Source: Gammaproteobacteria bacterium (GTDB lineage: Bacteria; Pseudomonadota; Gammaproteobacteria; Eutrophobiales; Eutrophobiaceae). Taken from it: a DNA stretch of 61,585 nt. The position numbers and the translations under genes were made by a program. This document shows, piece by piece, positions 16,771-26,264 of this stretch (the stretch's first letter is position 1; each line of letters begins with the position of its first letter). The stretch spans positions 1-61,585 of the forward strand of contig JAJDUB010000054.1 in the NCBI GenBank assembly GCA_022826885.1, read 5' to 3'. Under the pieces are notes generated by a model. The model saw nothing but the letters and a program-made list of their open reading frames with translations, did not search any database and was not told where the DNA came from.

Positions 16771-17265
16771 GTGAGCAAAAAACCGATCAATCCTGATGAG
16801 CGAATCAGGGAACTCGGCCTGGTATTGCCGGCGCCGTTGGCAATACCGCCGGGTATAGATGCCCCGCTGGCCTTTATCAAGGTGGTCGGCAAACGGGTGC
16901 TGGTTTCCGGCCACGGCCCCCAGGAAGCCGACGGCAGCATTGCCCGGCCGCTGGGCAAGGTCGGCGCCGACCTGACCGTGGAACAAGGCGCTGAGGCCGC
17001 CCGCAAAACCGCCCTGTCCATGCTGGGCACGATTCAACGGGAACTGGGCGAACTGGACAGGATCAAAAGCTGGGTCAAGGTACTCGGCATGGTCAACTCG
17101 GCGCCGGATTTTACAAACCAGATGCTGGTGATAAACGGTTTTTCCAATACCATACTGGAAATTTTCGGCAGGGAGCGCGGCCTGGCCACCCGCTCGGCGG
17201 TCGGCATGGGACAATTGCCGTTCGGTATCCCGGTAGAGGTCGAGGCCGAACTGGAAATTTACTGA
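16771..17265 (+). CDS. RidA (YjgF/YER057c/UK114) family protein
   Basis: The 164 aa RidA-fold protein starts at a GTG. It contains VLVSGHGPQEADGSIARPLGKVG near residues 43-65 and the C-terminal trimer-interface block GLATRSAVGMGQLPFGIPVEVEAELEI. The conserved acidic end EAELE is intact, but the residue corresponding to the RidA catalytic Arg is not clearly present. RidA proteins hydrolyse reactive enamine/imine intermediates to 2-oxo acids. It lies 3 nt upstream of the large 2-oxoacid:ferredoxin oxidoreductase gene, so the two are almost certainly co-expressed, with RidA clearing imines formed from amino-acid oxidation. Confidence 0.88.
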   Translation: MSKKPINPDERIRELGLVLPAPLAIPPGIDAPLAFIKVVGKRVLVSGHGPQEADGSIARPLGKVGADLTVEQGAEAARKTALSMLGTIQRELGELDRIKSWVKVLGMVNSAPDFTNQMLVINGFSNTILEIFGRERGLATRSAVGMGQLPFGIPVEVEAELEIY

Positions 17266-17268
17266 TCA

Positions 17269-20200
17269 ATGGCGCTGGCCGCAGTCAAGCTGGATGACAA
17301 ATATACCCTGGACGAGGGCAGGGTATACCTTACCGGCACCCAGGCTATTGTGCGGTTGTTGCTGGCGCAAAGGCGCAGGGACCTTGCCGCCGGATTGAAT
17401 ACGGCAGGTTTTATTTCCGGTTATCGTGGTTCGCCCATGACGGCCATAGACCAGCAGTTGTGGCGCGCCGAAAAGCACCTGCAGAATCATCACATCAAAT
17501 TCTGGCCCGGCCTCAATGAAGACCTGGCGGCGACAGCCCTGTGGGGTTCGCAACAGGTTCATTATTACAACGACGCCAACTACGATGGCGTTTTCGGCAT
17601 GTGGTACGGCAAGGGGCCGGGAGTGGACCGCAGCCTGGATGCCATGCGGCAGGGCCACTGGCACGGCACGGCAAAACATGGCGGGGTGCTGGTCTTGTCC
17701 GGCGATGATCCCAATATGACGTCCACGATCTCCGCCTGGCATTCCGAACTGCTGTTCGAGGACCTGCTGATGCCGGTATTGTACCCGGCGGATATCCAGG
17801 AGGTTTTTGACATGGGATTGCTGGGTATCGCCCTGTCCCGGTTCAGCGGCAACTGGATAGGTTACAAACTGTTGCCGGAAACGATAGAAACCGCGGCCTC
17901 CATCCGGGCAGATCACCCGCAGGTTGAAATTGTGACCCCGGAATTTGAATTTCCTCCCGATGGGGTCAATTCCCGTCCCGGTGACCTGTGGTCCCTGCAG
18001 GAGCGCCGTTTGCGCCATTACCGCCTGCCTGCCGCGCTGGCTTTCGCGCGCGCCAACCGCATCAATTACGTATCCCACGACTGTAACAAGCCCCGGTTCG
18101 GGATCGCCGCCATGGGCAAGACCTGGCGTGACGTGCAACAGGCCTTGCTTGACCTCGGCATCGACGAGGGCGTGGCCAAGGCTATCGGAATCACGGTTCT
18201 CAAGGTGGGTATGCCGTACCCGTCAGACGAGCAGGCATACCGGGAGTTCGCCCGCGGGCTGGAAGAAGTATTCGTCATAGAGGACAAACGGGAGCAGATT
18301 GAGAACGGGATGCGCAAGGCCTGTTACCTGTTGCCGGCATCTGAACGTCCGCGCATTGTCGGCCGCTGTGACGAACACGATGAACTATTGGTCGATCCGG
18401 CAGGAGCGCTGGATGCAGACAGGATTGCCCGGTTGGTCGCAGCCAGGATCCGGTACTTCCATAATACCGACCGGCTGCAGGCACGACTCGCCTTCCTGAA
18501 AAACCAGCAGGAACAGGCCAGGCTCAGGGAGGCGCCGGAGATCGCCCGATTGCCCTATTTTTGTTCCGGTTGCCCCCACAACACCTCCACGCGGGTGCCT
18601 GAAGGCAGCCGCGCCAGCGCCGGAGTGGGTTGCCATTTCATGGCGACCTGGATGGAACGGGACGTGTATGGCTGGACCCAGATGGGGGGAGAAGGCGTCC
18701 CCTGGATCGGCCAGGCGCCGTTCGTGAAGACCGGGCACACGTTTGCGCAACTGGGAGACGGGACCTATTACCATTCCGGGACATTGGCCATCCGGGCCAC
18801 CGTTGCCTCCGGCGTGAACATCACCTATAAACTCCTCTACAACGATGCGGTCGCCATGACCGGCGGGCAACCTGTGGACGGACCCCTGACGGTGCAACAG
18901 ATCACCCACCAGGTTCACGCAGAAGGGGTAAAACAGGTCGCGATTGTCACCGATGAACCGGAAAAATATGGTTCGGCTCCAGGGTTCGCCCCCGGAACCA
19001 CCGTTCACCATCGCCGGGAACTGGACCAGGTCCAGCGCGACCTGCGCGAGGTTGCGGGAACAACGATCCTGATTTATGACCAGACCTGCGCCGCGGAAAA
19101 ACGCAGGCGGCGCAAGCGCGGCACATTTCCCGATCCTGCCAAACGCCTGTTTATCAATGATCGGGTATGCGAAAGCTGCGGCGATTGCAGCGTCCAATCC
19201 AACTGTGTGTCGGTGCAGCCACTGGGTACGGACTACGGCCGCAAGCGGGTCATAGACCAGTCATCCTGCAACAAGGACTATTCCTGTGCGGACGGTTTCT
19301 GTCCCAGTTTCGTCACGGTTGTCGGTGGTGACGTGCGCAAGGGCAGGGGAATGCAACATACGCTTGATACGTTACCGGAAACATTACGCGAATTGCCTGA
19401 ACCCGATCAGCCCGACCTGGCGTCAGGCAATCATGGCATCCTGATCGCCGGGGTGGGCGGCACCGGCGTTGTCACCATCGGCGCGCTGCTGGGCATGGCC
19501 GCACATATCGACGGCCGCGGCATTGCCGTTGTCGACCAGATGGGTTTTGCCCAGAAAGGCGGACCCGTGCTGACCCATGTGCGTATCGGTTCTGCACCTG
19601 AAACAATCAATGCGGTCCGTTTGAATGCCGGCGCCGTGGACCTGTTACTGGGTTGTGACCTGGTCGTGGCGGCAAGCGACAGCGTCCTGCCGCTGCTGAA
19701 TCCTGACAGGACGCGGGCCATAGTAAACTCTCACGAGACCATCACCGGAGATTTCGCGCGCAGCGCCGACCTCTTGTATCCCGGCGCGTCGTTACGCAAA
19801 CGCCTGAAAAGCGCCCTGGGGAACAACCGCCTGGAGATGCTGGAAAGCACCCGGCTGGCGACGCGCCTGCTCGGCGATGCCATAGCAGGCAACCTGTTCC
19901 TGGTTGGTTATGCCTGGCAGAAGGGTCTCATCCCACTGTCGGAGCAGGCTGTCATGCGGGCAATTGAACTTAATGGAGTTGCCGTTGACTGGAACCGGGA
20001 AGCCTGGCGCTGGGGCCGGCGCGCCGCCCACAATCCCGGCGCCGTGGCTGAGCTTTGTGAAATGCCTGTTGATGCTGAACAGACCCCGACCGATGATTCT
20101 CTGGATGACTTTATTCAACGCCGGGCGGCCGACCTGGTTGAATATCAGGATGCAGCCTATGCCGAGCGTTACACGGCCCTGGTCGAAAAGGTGAGAAACG

Positions 20201-20754
20201 GCGAGCGGGAACGCACTCCCGGCAAGACCGGACTGACCAACGCGGTTGCCCGCTATGCCTACAAGCTGATGGCCTACAAGGACGAATACGAGGTCGCACG
20301 GCTGTATTGCGACCCGGCATTCAGACAAAAACTGGATGAGCAGTTTGAAGGCGACTACAGCTTGCGTTTCAACCTTGCTCCACCCTTGCTGGCCCGTAAG
20401 GACAGGGTCACCGGCAGGCCGCGCAAAATGGAATTCGGCCCCTGGCTGTTACCGCTGTTCGGCTTGCTCAAGCGGCTCAGGTTCCTGCGCGGTACACCGT
20501 TCGATCCCTTTGGCCGTACACTTGAGCGGAAGATGGAACGGGAATTGATCAGCGAGTATGAACAGACCGTTGCCGAATTGCTGCAGACCCTGGACCACGA
20601 AAATCACCTACTGGCAATCGAGATTGCCGGCTTGCCGGAGCAGGTGCGCGGGTACGGTTACATCAAGACGGAGAACGTCGCCAGGACGCGTGCCAAACTG
20701 CAATCTCTGTGGGAGTGCTGGCGCAATCCGGTCAGGCAACCTGAGGCCGCCTGA
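17269..20754 (+). CDS. Indolepyruvate:ferredoxin oxidoreductase-type 2-oxoacid oxidoreductase (single fused chain)
   Basis: The 1161 aa fused enzyme oxidatively decarboxylates aryl or branched 2-oxo acids to acyl-CoA with ferredoxin as acceptor. Residues ~20-400 form the pyrimidine-binding alpha region. FCSGCPHNTSTRVPEGS near residues 430-446 and DGTYYHSGTLAIRAT mark the thiamine-diphosphate domain. CESCGDCSVQSNC near residue 633, with later cysteines, binds a 4Fe-4S cluster. GVGGTGVVTIGALLG near residue 727 starts the gamma domain. The C-terminal domain is the one usually found in the long aerobic-proteobacterial form (FEGDYSLRFNLAPPLLARKD). It overlaps no gene and is preceded by the RidA gene. 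Likely substrates are 2-oxo acids from aromatic or branched D/L-amino acids. Confidence 0.93.
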   Translation: MALAAVKLDDKYTLDEGRVYLTGTQAIVRLLLAQRRRDLAAGLNTAGFISGYRGSPMTAIDQQLWRAEKHLQNHHIKFWPGLNEDLAATALWGSQQVHYYNDANYDGVFGMWYGKGPGVDRSLDAMRQGHWHGTAKHGGVLVLSGDDPNMTSTISAWHSELLFEDLLMPVLYPADIQEVFDMGLLGIALSRFSGNWIGYKLLPETIETAASIRADHPQVEIVTPEFEFPPDGVNSRPGDLWSLQERRLRHYRLPAALAFARANRINYVSHDCNKPRFGIAAMGKTWRDVQQALLDLGIDEGVAKAIGITVLKVGMPYPSDEQAYREFARGLEEVFVIEDKREQIENGMRKACYLLPASERPRIVGRCDEHDELLVDPAGALDADRIARLVAARIRYFHNTDRLQARLAFLKNQQEQARLREAPEIARLPYFCSGCPHNTSTRVPEGSRASAGVGCHFMATWMERDVYGWTQMGGEGVPWIGQAPFVKTGHTFAQLGDGTYYHSGTLAIRATVASGVNITYKLLYNDAVAMTGGQPVDGPLTVQQITHQVHAEGVKQVAIVTDEPEKYGSAPGFAPGTTVHHRRELDQVQRDLREVAGTTILIYDQTCAAEKRRRRKRGTFPDPAKRLFINDRVCESCGDCSVQSNCVSVQPLGTDYGRKRVIDQSSCNKDYSCADGFCPSFVTVVGGDVRKGRGMQHTLDTLPETLRELPEPDQPDLASGNHGILIAGVGGTGVVTIGALLGMAAHIDGRGIAVVDQMGFAQKGGPVLTHVRIGSAPETINAVRLNAGAVDLLLGCDLVVAASDSVLPLLNPDRTRAIVNSHETITGDFARSADLLYPGASLRKRLKSALGNNRLEMLESTRLATRLLGDAIAGNLFLVGYAWQKGLIPLSEQAVMRAIELNGVAVDWNREAWRWGRRAAHNPGAVAELCEMPVDAEQTPTDDSLDDFIQRRAADLVEYQDAAYAERYTALVEKVRNGERERTPGKTGLTNAVARYAYKLMAYKDEYEVARLYCDPAFRQKLDEQFEGDYSLRFNLAPPLLARKDRVTGRPRKMEFGPWLLPLFGLLKRLRFLRGTPFDPFGRTLERKMERELISEYEQTVAELLQTLDHENHLLAIEIAGLPEQVRGYGYIKTENVARTRAKLQSLWECWRNPVRQPEAA

Positions 20755-20795
20755 CGGGACAGTTAGGGTCGGGTTAACCGGAACAAATCCCCTTT

Positions 20796-23168
20796 TTATT
20801 CACCACCGAACCGGTAATTCCCCTGAACCATGATTGTCCTGGGCGGTTCCAGGTATCCCAGGTAGGTTGTTTGAAACAGGGAAGCCAGGAAACTCTGTGA
20901 ACTGGATAATACTTCTTCATCCGTCAGGTTGCGACCCACTACGGTAAGGCTCCACTTACCGTCTGTCGCTTCAACACCGATGCGCGCAGACAGTTTTGCA
21001 TAGGAATCCTGCAAGCCTGCCGGTTCCAGTGAAGCATCGGTATAAAACTCGTCACTGAACGATACGTTCAGATCGGCAATCGCGTTGATGTTATCGGCAA
21101 TCGGAAAGCTGGTGTTGGCGTAGATATTACCGGTCCACTCCGGCGCGAGGGGCAAGGGCCGGTCAGACTGGTCGCAGGGACTGGTCATGCCGCTGGCAAA
21201 ATTACAGGTTCCGTTCACGAAGCTGTCGTATTCCGCATCTGTGTAGGCAAATGAACCGCCCAGCAGTAACCAGTCGCCGGCCTGCCAGCGCCCATCCAAT
21301 TCCACGCCCTGTGATACGGCAGAGGCGGCGTTGGTTACACGCTGTACGATAACTGCGCCAGACGGTGTGAATGAGTTCACCTGCAAATCGTCAAACTCGG
21401 TGCGGTAGAAGGCCACGTTCAGTTCAGCGGTATTATTGAGCAGGCGTGATTTGAAACCGGCTTCATAGCCTGTGGCCTCTTCATCCTGGTATTCCTGATC
21501 TTCGGGCGCAAAGGGCATCCCGCTCGGAGCGGTTCTCTGGGCGGAGGTAAAACCACCTGACTTGGCGCTCTCGCCCCACTTGGCATACAGCATGATGTCT
21601 TCATTTACGTCCCACTGCAACGCCACTTCCGGCAGCCAGTTGTCGCTGCTTCGGTCTACAAATAATCCAACCGATGAGGGGTCGGTGTTACACAGGCGTA
21701 ATGGTCCGGGTAAAGGTTGAGGTATCAATAATCCAGAATCGACAAAGCCAAGATGACAACGCGCGTCATAAAGTGACTGCTTGTCTTCGTCCGTGTAACG
21801 AACACCGCCTGTGATGCGCAGGTAGTCTGTAGCATTCACGGTAACCTGCCCGAACATCGACCATAATTCAGACTCTTGCTGGAAAGATGCCGCGGTATCT
21901 ACCATCACGTTAGCGCCGAACGGGCCTGCGGCGCTCAACAAACCACCCAGTAATGCCGGACCGTACTGTGCAGGATTTATGTTGTAATTTTCCCATTTCT
22001 GGTAATAACCCCCTACCAGGTAATCGAGCATACCGCCTTTTTCTGAAGTCAACCTGATTTCAACGGAGTCCTGTTCAAAGTCCTCATCAATGCCCGCAAC
22101 CACAAATGCATCTGCTGTCGTGTCCAGGTCGAGAGAAATATCGTATTCGAATTCCGAATGGCCGCCGGAAATGGACAGCACATGACCGGGCAGTTGCCAT
22201 TCAAGGCCGGCTATGATGGTATCATTCTGTGTGCGTTGCTCCGGACAGAGTTCCGGCTGGGCTCCAGTCACCGTAATGGGATCAGGCAAACCGTTGCGGT
22301 CAGGGTTACAGCCGTTTGAGGAGCGGGTCCAGTTCAATACGCCGTCATCGGGCTCGGCGAATGATGTCCCTGCGGCAAAGGTGCCGGCGTCATCACCGAA
22401 CAACTCACCTGTATTACCTTCCATCTCCTTTTCAGCCCGTTCATACTTGGCAGTCAGGGTAATGTCCTCACTCAACTGCCACACCGCGCTGATACGGAGT
22501 AACATCTCATCGGTATCACCTTCGTCCTCACCGGTAAATGAATTATTGAAGTACCCGTCACGGCCGGAAATTTTCAGGGCGGCCCTGAGTCCCAATGTGT
22601 CGGACGGGGAACCGCCGGCGATGACAACCAGTGACGGGCCGCCATGTTCCAGTTCATAGTCCGCAGTCAGGTCAAGGAAAGCCGCGTCTCCCGGGCGGGT
22701 CTTGTTGGTGACGATACTGATCGCGCCGGCAGTCGAGTTCAGGCCATGTATGACGGACTGCGGACCCCGCGCCACCTCGACCCGTTCCGCGTCAAGAAAG
22801 GGGGACTGGTACTGACGTGAACGAGGCATGTAGATCCCATCGATGAACATGGCGACTGACTGTTCGAAGCTGCGTTCCTGACCTGTTCCCAGGCCGCGGA
22901 TGGTGATAGCCTGGGATGTAACACCATAGCCGACCTGTAAATTGGGAACGGTGTCCGCAAGTTCGGCGAGATCGGTGATACCCATATCCATCATCGTTTC
23001 TCCCGACACGGTTTCGATGGATAGCGGAATGTCCTGGGAACTTTCGGCGCGCTTGGTTGCGGTTACGATAACTTCTTCCAGTTCAGCAAAGGCATTGGGC
23101 GCGAACAATACAACACCCAGAACCGACAGAATTAAATTTTTGAAATTACAGGCCGGAATACATCTCAT
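20796..23168 (-). CDS. TonB-dependent outer-membrane receptor
   Basis: The 790 aa protein has an N-terminal signal sequence (ILSVLGVVLFAPNAFA), a TonB box directly after it (LEEVIVTATKRAES), a plug domain with TIRGLGTGQERSF and a C-terminal beta-barrel ending in a hydrophobic strand with terminal GNYRFGGE. It imports a bulky substrate across the outer membrane using TonB energy. I chose the ATG at 23168 because it places the signal peptide correctly; the longer frame adds 27 unrelated residues. It lies next to, and in the same direction as, the D-aminoacylase/D-amino-acid dehydrogenase operon and may supply its substrate. The 200-nt gap between them argues for its own promoter. Confidence 0.93.
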   Translation of the reverse strand: MRCIPACNFKNLILSVLGVVLFAPNAFAELEEVIVTATKRAESSQDIPLSIETVSGETMMDMGITDLAELADTVPNLQVGYGVTSQAITIRGLGTGQERSFEQSVAMFIDGIYMPRSRQYQSPFLDAERVEVARGPQSVIHGLNSTAGAISIVTNKTRPGDAAFLDLTADYELEHGGPSLVVIAGGSPSDTLGLRAALKISGRDGYFNNSFTGEDEGDTDEMLLRISAVWQLSEDITLTAKYERAEKEMEGNTGELFGDDAGTFAAGTSFAEPDDGVLNWTRSSNGCNPDRNGLPDPITVTGAQPELCPEQRTQNDTIIAGLEWQLPGHVLSISGGHSEFEYDISLDLDTTADAFVVAGIDEDFEQDSVEIRLTSEKGGMLDYLVGGYYQKWENYNINPAQYGPALLGGLLSAAGPFGANVMVDTAASFQQESELWSMFGQVTVNATDYLRITGGVRYTDEDKQSLYDARCHLGFVDSGLLIPQPLPGPLRLCNTDPSSVGLFVDRSSDNWLPEVALQWDVNEDIMLYAKWGESAKSGGFTSAQRTAPSGMPFAPEDQEYQDEEATGYEAGFKSRLLNNTAELNVAFYRTEFDDLQVNSFTPSGAVIVQRVTNAASAVSQGVELDGRWQAGDWLLLGGSFAYTDAEYDSFVNGTCNFASGMTSPCDQSDRPLPLAPEWTGNIYANTSFPIADNINAIADLNVSFSDEFYTDASLEPAGLQDSYAKLSARIGVEATDGKWSLTVVGRNLTDEEVLSSSQSFLASLFQTTYLGYLEPPRTIMVQGNYRFGGE

Positions 23169-23330
23169 TGTAATTATTCCCCCTAAATAGAGAAAAAAAC
23201 CGCCCGCACCGGGCATATCGTTGTAAACAAGTATCCATTTCAACAACACAGTATGTCATACGCCACACTGATACCATTAATCAGTATGTTCAATTTTGTT
23301 ATCTTAAAATGAAAATCAATAGATTGGGCA

Positions 23331-23350
23331 CCGGGGACAGGTAAGTCTGT
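23331..23350. repeat. Half copy of the GGGGAC palindrome family
   Basis: CCGGGGACAGGTAAGTCTGT downstream of the D-aminoacylase gene matches the left arm of the family at 15366 and then decays. It lies at the 3' end of that operon. Confidence 0.35.
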
Positions 23351-23369
23351 AACTCCTTATCCGGTTGTT

Positions 23370-24974
23370 CTATTTATTCGTCAGCGGGTATTGTTCTTCA
23401 GTTACCGGGATAAACCGGCCGGTTTTTTCAGGGGGATAGCGGATTGCCTGGCCTGCCATGACTTTTTTAACCTTCGAATTGTCCACGACAAACCGGCCGT
23501 TGACCAGGACATACGGGATACCGGTAGTCGGTCGGCCATTCGCGCCGGGTCCGAAATCCGCATTGTCCGTTACCCTGTCCGGATCGAATACGACGATGTC
23601 CGCCACCATGCCCTCCTGCATCCGGCCTCTTATTTTCATGGCTTCAATACCGGCATCACCCAGGTGTTTTGCGTGCCAGTAACTTAATTGAGACAGGGTA
23701 AACATGAGGGAAATGTTTTCCTCACGCGCGAGCCGGAGCACCCTGCCTCGCGTTCCTGCCGTCCTTGGGTGTCCGACATAGTCTTCGTAAGGGTCCTCCC
23801 AACTGAGTGAATTGCCGTCCTTGTCCGTACTCCACATGGTATCCCCCGCGACAACCATGTGGGGTACCTTCAGCCACTTACGCAACCAGGGTTTACGTGG
23901 TGGGATATGGGCTATGATCGTTCGGCCCGGGTCTGTTGCAACGGCCTCAAAATATTCATCCCGGTTCAAAAATTTGTTCTGTACCGGATCAAACAAGGTC
24001 TCCTCATACTTGTAACCCAGCGTATCCTCCCACATTTCCGGTCGCAGGAACTCGCTGCCCAGGGGACCGGCACCTGCGGTATAGGGATAGTATTCGCCCC
24101 ACATATTGAGTCTCTGTTCCCTGGCCAGGGCCAGTTTCTCTTCGATCTCCCACCAGCCGTAGTCATTGTTATGGCAGATTAACAATGGCGCTTTCAAGGT
24201 CACCGCGTTGGTAAATGCTTCGGCAAACCCGATGGGTGATTCCGTCGGTGTTTTGTTCATCGGGTGAAAACGCAGGTGTGCGGCAGTCAGCCGGCCATAA
24301 CGCGCCGCCGCGCGCTGTGCTTCGAACATTTCGTAAGTAGTCACGCCCTTGCGCATGTAGCCGATGGTGGAGCCTAAGCCCAGGGCGCCCTCGCGCAGAC
24401 CCTGGTCAAGCCGGCGGGTAATCTCGTTCAATTGCGCGCGGTCGCTGATTGCTGCCGACCAGCCCTCCACGCCGTCCTTCAGGCTTGCGGCACGCGCCGC
24501 GCTCAAACCAGTAGCATCAATCGGGCGGGAAAAGTCGATGCCGTCACCTGCATCATGCACGGACATGCGCACTATCTCCTGGCTTACGGTGGTGCCGTAA
24601 TTGATCGGCCAGTTATCTTTTTTTTCGTCATACCAGAGACCCACCGGCCATGCGCCCACTTCCAGGTCCATGCCCGTGGTTACCCCGTCGCGCATGAGTA
24701 ATTTCACCGAAAATAGATCAAGACTGTGGGTGTGTGAATCAATGAATCCTGCGGTCACTACATGGCCGCCAGCATCGACGGACCGTTTGCCCGTGATGTC
24801 CTCATCCGTGATCGCTGTGATTCTGCCGCCTGTAATCCCGACGTTACGCACCGCATCGAAATTCGTTTCCGGATCCAGGACCCGGCCATTGAGGATCACA
24901 ACATCGTATTCCGTCGCCGGTCCGGTGCAACCCGCCAGGGCTATGATGAAAATTGCAGATAACAGTAACTTCAA
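23370..24974 (-). CDS. D-aminoacylase-like amidohydrolase (lipoprotein)
   Basis: The 534 aa amidohydrolase-superfamily protein has a lipoprotein signal (LLLSAIFIIALAGC, lipobox LAGC). It shows the N-terminal composite strand YDVVILNGRVLDPET and metal motif GFIDSHTHS, and the late segment VADIVVFDPDRVTDNADFGPGANG with GIPYVLVNGRFVVD typical of N-acyl-D-amino-acid deacylases. These remove the acyl group from N-acyl-D-amino acids. Periplasmic attachment fits action on material arriving through a TonB receptor. It is 4 nt after the D-amino-acid dehydrogenase gene; the two would give deacylation followed by oxidation. The exact amino acid and acyl preference are not readable. Confidence 0.85.
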   Translation of the reverse strand: MKLLLSAIFIIALAGCTGPATEYDVVILNGRVLDPETNFDAVRNVGITGGRITAITDEDITGKRSVDAGGHVVTAGFIDSHTHSLDLFSVKLLMRDGVTTGMDLEVGAWPVGLWYDEKKDNWPINYGTTVSQEIVRMSVHDAGDGIDFSRPIDATGLSAARAASLKDGVEGWSAAISDRAQLNEITRRLDQGLREGALGLGSTIGYMRKGVTTYEMFEAQRAAARYGRLTAAHLRFHPMNKTPTESPIGFAEAFTNAVTLKAPLLICHNNDYGWWEIEEKLALAREQRLNMWGEYYPYTAGAGPLGSEFLRPEMWEDTLGYKYEETLFDPVQNKFLNRDEYFEAVATDPGRTIIAHIPPRKPWLRKWLKVPHMVVAGDTMWSTDKDGNSLSWEDPYEDYVGHPRTAGTRGRVLRLAREENISLMFTLSQLSYWHAKHLGDAGIEAMKIRGRMQEGMVADIVVFDPDRVTDNADFGPGANGRPTTGIPYVLVNGRFVVDNSKVKKVMAGQAIRYPPEKTGRFIPVTEEQYPLTNK

Positions 24975-24978
24975 GGCA

Positions 24979-26244
24979 TTAAAACCTGTTTGGTGAATAA
25001 CGGTCCGCGTTAACCTCCGGTACCCTGCCGAGGATAATATCCGCCACCACCCGCCCTGATGCCGCCGCCATGGTCCAGCCGAGATGTCCCTGGCCCGTAT
25101 TCAGGAAAAGTCCGGGGATGGGTGTTTTCCCGAGAATCGGCACACCGTCGCTGCTCATAGGCCTTAACCCCGTCCACGGATTAAGCGAGTCCCGATCCAT
25201 GATTTCAGCCAGTTCAGGAAAAACAGCTTCTACCAGCCTGACCAGGTTACCTGTCCGAGCAGCAGGAATCGATTTATCGAAGCCGGTAAACTCTGCGGTG
25301 CCTGCGACTCTCAGGACTTCATCGCCCAACGGATTTATCCCGGCGTGCAAGTCCATGTCGCCCATGATATGACGCGGCCGGTTTTCCCAGCCGTCCATAG
25401 TGATCGTCAGCGAGTAGCCTTTTGCCGGGTAGACGGGGATGCGGATCCCCAGCGAACGCACCAGCTTCGGACTGTAAGCGCCGGCGGCGACCACAACCGC
25501 ATCCGCTGTCAGGGCTTCACCTCCGGGCAACTCAACCTTGAACGATGAACCGTCCCGGACTATCCGTGAGACACTGGTGTCATAATGAAAATTCACGCCC
25601 CTGTTCAATAATATTTCAGCGAGCTTCCTGCAAAAAATATGGCAGTCCCCGGTCTCGTCACCAGGAAAGTGTATTCCCCCCACAAGCCGATCCCGGATCG
25701 GCTGCAGCGAAGCCTCCAGGGCGACCAGTTCATCACGGTCCAATGTCCTGCTTGCCGCCCCGCATTCATCGCGCAGAAAGCCGGCATGTTCTATATGTCC
25801 ATCCAGGGATTCCTGGTTGCGAAACAGCAGCAAAGTGCCCGCATCGGAATACCGGTATTCGATGCCCGTTTCATCCCGTATTTCCTTCATCTGCTCGATT
25901 GAATAACCGGCCAGCGCGCAATTGCGTCTGACATTTTCGAAAAACGTTTCCTGACGGGATGCCCGTATAAACCCCAGGCCCCAGGACAACATCCCGGGAA
26001 TGGCCTTCAGGTGTAACAGTATCGGCGCATCCTGTCTGCCCAGGGACTGCAACAGCACTTTGTGTATCCCCGGCGCGTTCCATGGCTCACAGAAGCCGGC
26101 GGTTAACCCGCCGCCATTGGCGAAACTGCAGTCCAGGCCGGGTCCCTTGTCACGTTCCAGAACAGTGGCGTCAACCCCATGTTTCTTGAGATACCAGGCG
26201 GTTGTGACTCCCTGGATGCCGGCGCCTATAATGATTATGTTCAT
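24979..26244 (-). CDS. dadA: D-amino-acid dehydrogenase (DadA-like)
   Basis: The 421 aa flavoprotein starts with the dinucleotide fold IIIIGAGIQGVTTAWYLKKH and has the FAD/substrate signature CSFANGGGLTAGFCEPWNAPG. The C-terminal segment NTGQGHLGWTMAAASGRVVAD is the DadA-type FAD contact. DadA oxidises D-amino acids to imino/2-oxo acids and reduces a quinone or dye acceptor. It lies between two amidohydrolase genes in one operon. A close full-length relative of the same length is encoded at 37402-38667; the two share long near-identical blocks and end in similar YSxxRF tails, which suggests a local duplication. Confidence 0.9.
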   Translation of the reverse strand: MNIIIIGAGIQGVTTAWYLKKHGVDATVLERDKGPGLDCSFANGGGLTAGFCEPWNAPGIHKVLLQSLGRQDAPILLHLKAIPGMLSWGLGFIRASRQETFFENVRRNCALAGYSIEQMKEIRDETGIEYRYSDAGTLLLFRNQESLDGHIEHAGFLRDECGAASRTLDRDELVALEASLQPIRDRLVGGIHFPGDETGDCHIFCRKLAEILLNRGVNFHYDTSVSRIVRDGSSFKVELPGGEALTADAVVVAAGAYSPKLVRSLGIRIPVYPAKGYSLTITMDGWENRPRHIMGDMDLHAGINPLGDEVLRVAGTAEFTGFDKSIPAARTGNLVRLVEAVFPELAEIMDRDSLNPWTGLRPMSSDGVPILGKTPIPGLFLNTGQGHLGWTMAAASGRVVADIILGRVPEVNADRYSPNRF

Positions 26245-26264
26245 TTATTGATTCAACGGTCAGT

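Noticed and set aside
17266..18138. 290-codon minus-strand frame over the 2-oxoacid oxidoreductase
   Set aside because: No recognisable motif and fully inside a strongly supported gene on the other strand.
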